Positions 33,561 to 33,884 of a stretch of DNA of 33,884 nucleotides are shown here, piece by piece. The position numbers were made by a program, and so were the translations under genes. Positions within the stretch are counted from its first letter, which is position 1. Each line of letters opens with the position of its first letter. The notes under the pieces were generated by a model. That model was not told the origin of the DNA, made no database searches, and worked only from the letters and a program-made list of their open reading frames with translations. Origin of the DNA: Aliidongia dinghuensis (GTDB lineage Bacteria > Pseudomonadota > Alphaproteobacteria > ATCC43930 > CGMCC-115725); NCBI RefSeq assembly GCF_014643535.1, contig NZ_BMJQ01000032.1, positions 1 through 33,884 of the forward strand. The letters run 5' to 3'.

Positions 33561-33662
33561 CGCTGCGACGCGGCCAAGCCTTCGAACGAGTTGCAACAAA
33601 CAAGAACGACACGGCGGTCCCGCCGAGCAAGCCCAGCGGGACACCGAGCTACCGGAGACACC

Positions 33663-33884
33663 ATGACCAAGACCAACAGCCTGACGGCCCTCGTGACGGC
33701 GCTTTTCCTCGCCGCCTCTCCCCTGGTCCCGGCACTGGCGCAGACCGCGCCTGCGACCGCTCCGACCACGCCGACCACCCCGGCCCCGGCCCCGGCCCCG
33801 GCCCCGGCCCCGGCTGTGCGGGCACTGGTGACGGCGCCGGCGGACGTTACGGCCGACCAGAGCGCCGCACCCGCCGCGGCCCCG
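33663..33884 (+). CDS. Start of a probable ExbB-type gene (truncated by window end)
   Basis: Only 74 codons are visible. They encode a signal-peptide-like leader (SLTALVTALFLAASPLVPAL, ending ALAQ) and a Thr/Pro/Ala-rich segment with an Ala-Pro repeat. CCGGAGA lies just before the ATG. In many alphaproteobacteria tonB is followed by an exbB with exactly this kind of N-terminal leader and Pro/Ala-rich extension before its three membrane helices, so ExbB is the best guess. No MotA/TolQ/ExbB domain can be seen within the window, so the call rests on position and leader. Confidence 0.5.
   Translation, partial: MTKTNSLTALVTALFLAASPLVPALAQTAPATAPTTPTTPAPAPAPAPAPAVRALVTAPADVTADQSAAPAAAP
33778..33813 (+). 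repeat. Hexanucleotide tandem repeat (CCCCGG x6)
   Basis: Six perfect copies of a 6-bp unit lie inside the exbB-like frame and encode alternating Pro-Ala. Because the unit is a multiple of three, copy-number change would alter linker length without shifting the frame. Confidence 0.9.

Noticed and set aside
32403..33644. Minus-strand frame (413 codons) covering tonB and upstream DNA
   Set aside because: Its Arg-rich centre is the complement of the Pro-rich TonB linker; the remaining part has no recognisable domain or start.

Overview
The window is a GC-rich stretch of bacterial chromosome, most likely from an alphaproteobacterium (my guess is Rhodospirillales or a relative). Signs are a SAM-II riboswitch (a class concentrated in Alphaproteobacteria), the hopanoid-associated gene hpnB, a pspF/pspABC layout, and large TonB-dependent receptors ending in Phe. 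I see no tRNA, rRNA, CRISPR array, insertion sequence or phage gene. Gene density is high and many ends overlap. The two notable empty or AT-rich stretches flank the receptor genes.

Layout. (1) 1-4900: two quinone-defence modules, an HxlR regulator divergent from an azoreductase and a LysR regulator divergent from a WrbA quinone reductase. Between them lie ilvE and a small lipoprotein with a TonB C-terminal domain. (2) 4880-6226: an exported SGNH/GDSL hydrolase. (3) 6344-9975: a sigma70-like promoter, SAM-II riboswitch and intrinsic terminator ahead of a sulfonate/taurine-type ABC transporter, an OsmC protein and a 98-residue protein, closed by a strong bidirectional terminator. (4) 10051-14886: cytochrome b561, hpnB, a TauE/SafE exporter divergent from a LysR regulator, an alpha/beta hydrolase and a small membrane protein. 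(5) 15050-18086: the phage-shock envelope-stress module pspABC with a candidate sigma54 promoter, divergent pspF, and a convergent pair of tiny genes (Cys-rich metal-site protein and one-helix membrane protein). (6) 18207-21255: an AraC regulator, then a three-gene cassette of a HELSH (M35-like) metallopeptidase and two paralogous small proteins, one without and one with a signal peptide. (7) 21298-25120: oppBCDF-type peptide ABC transporter lacking its binding protein. (8) 25486-33884: two tandem paralogous TonB-dependent receptors, then divergently tonB and the start of a probable exbB.

How it works together. Regions 7 and 8 could form an outer-to-inner-membrane uptake route (receptor plus TonB/ExbB, then Opp transporter), with peptides a reasonable guess. 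Region 3 looks like a sulfur-scavenging operon switched off by S-adenosylmethionine through transcription attenuation; mutually exclusive helices for this can be drawn from the sequence. The best candidates for something little described are the riboswitch-controlled operon with its unexplained 98-residue product, and the metallopeptidase cassette with its cytosolic/exported paralog pair.
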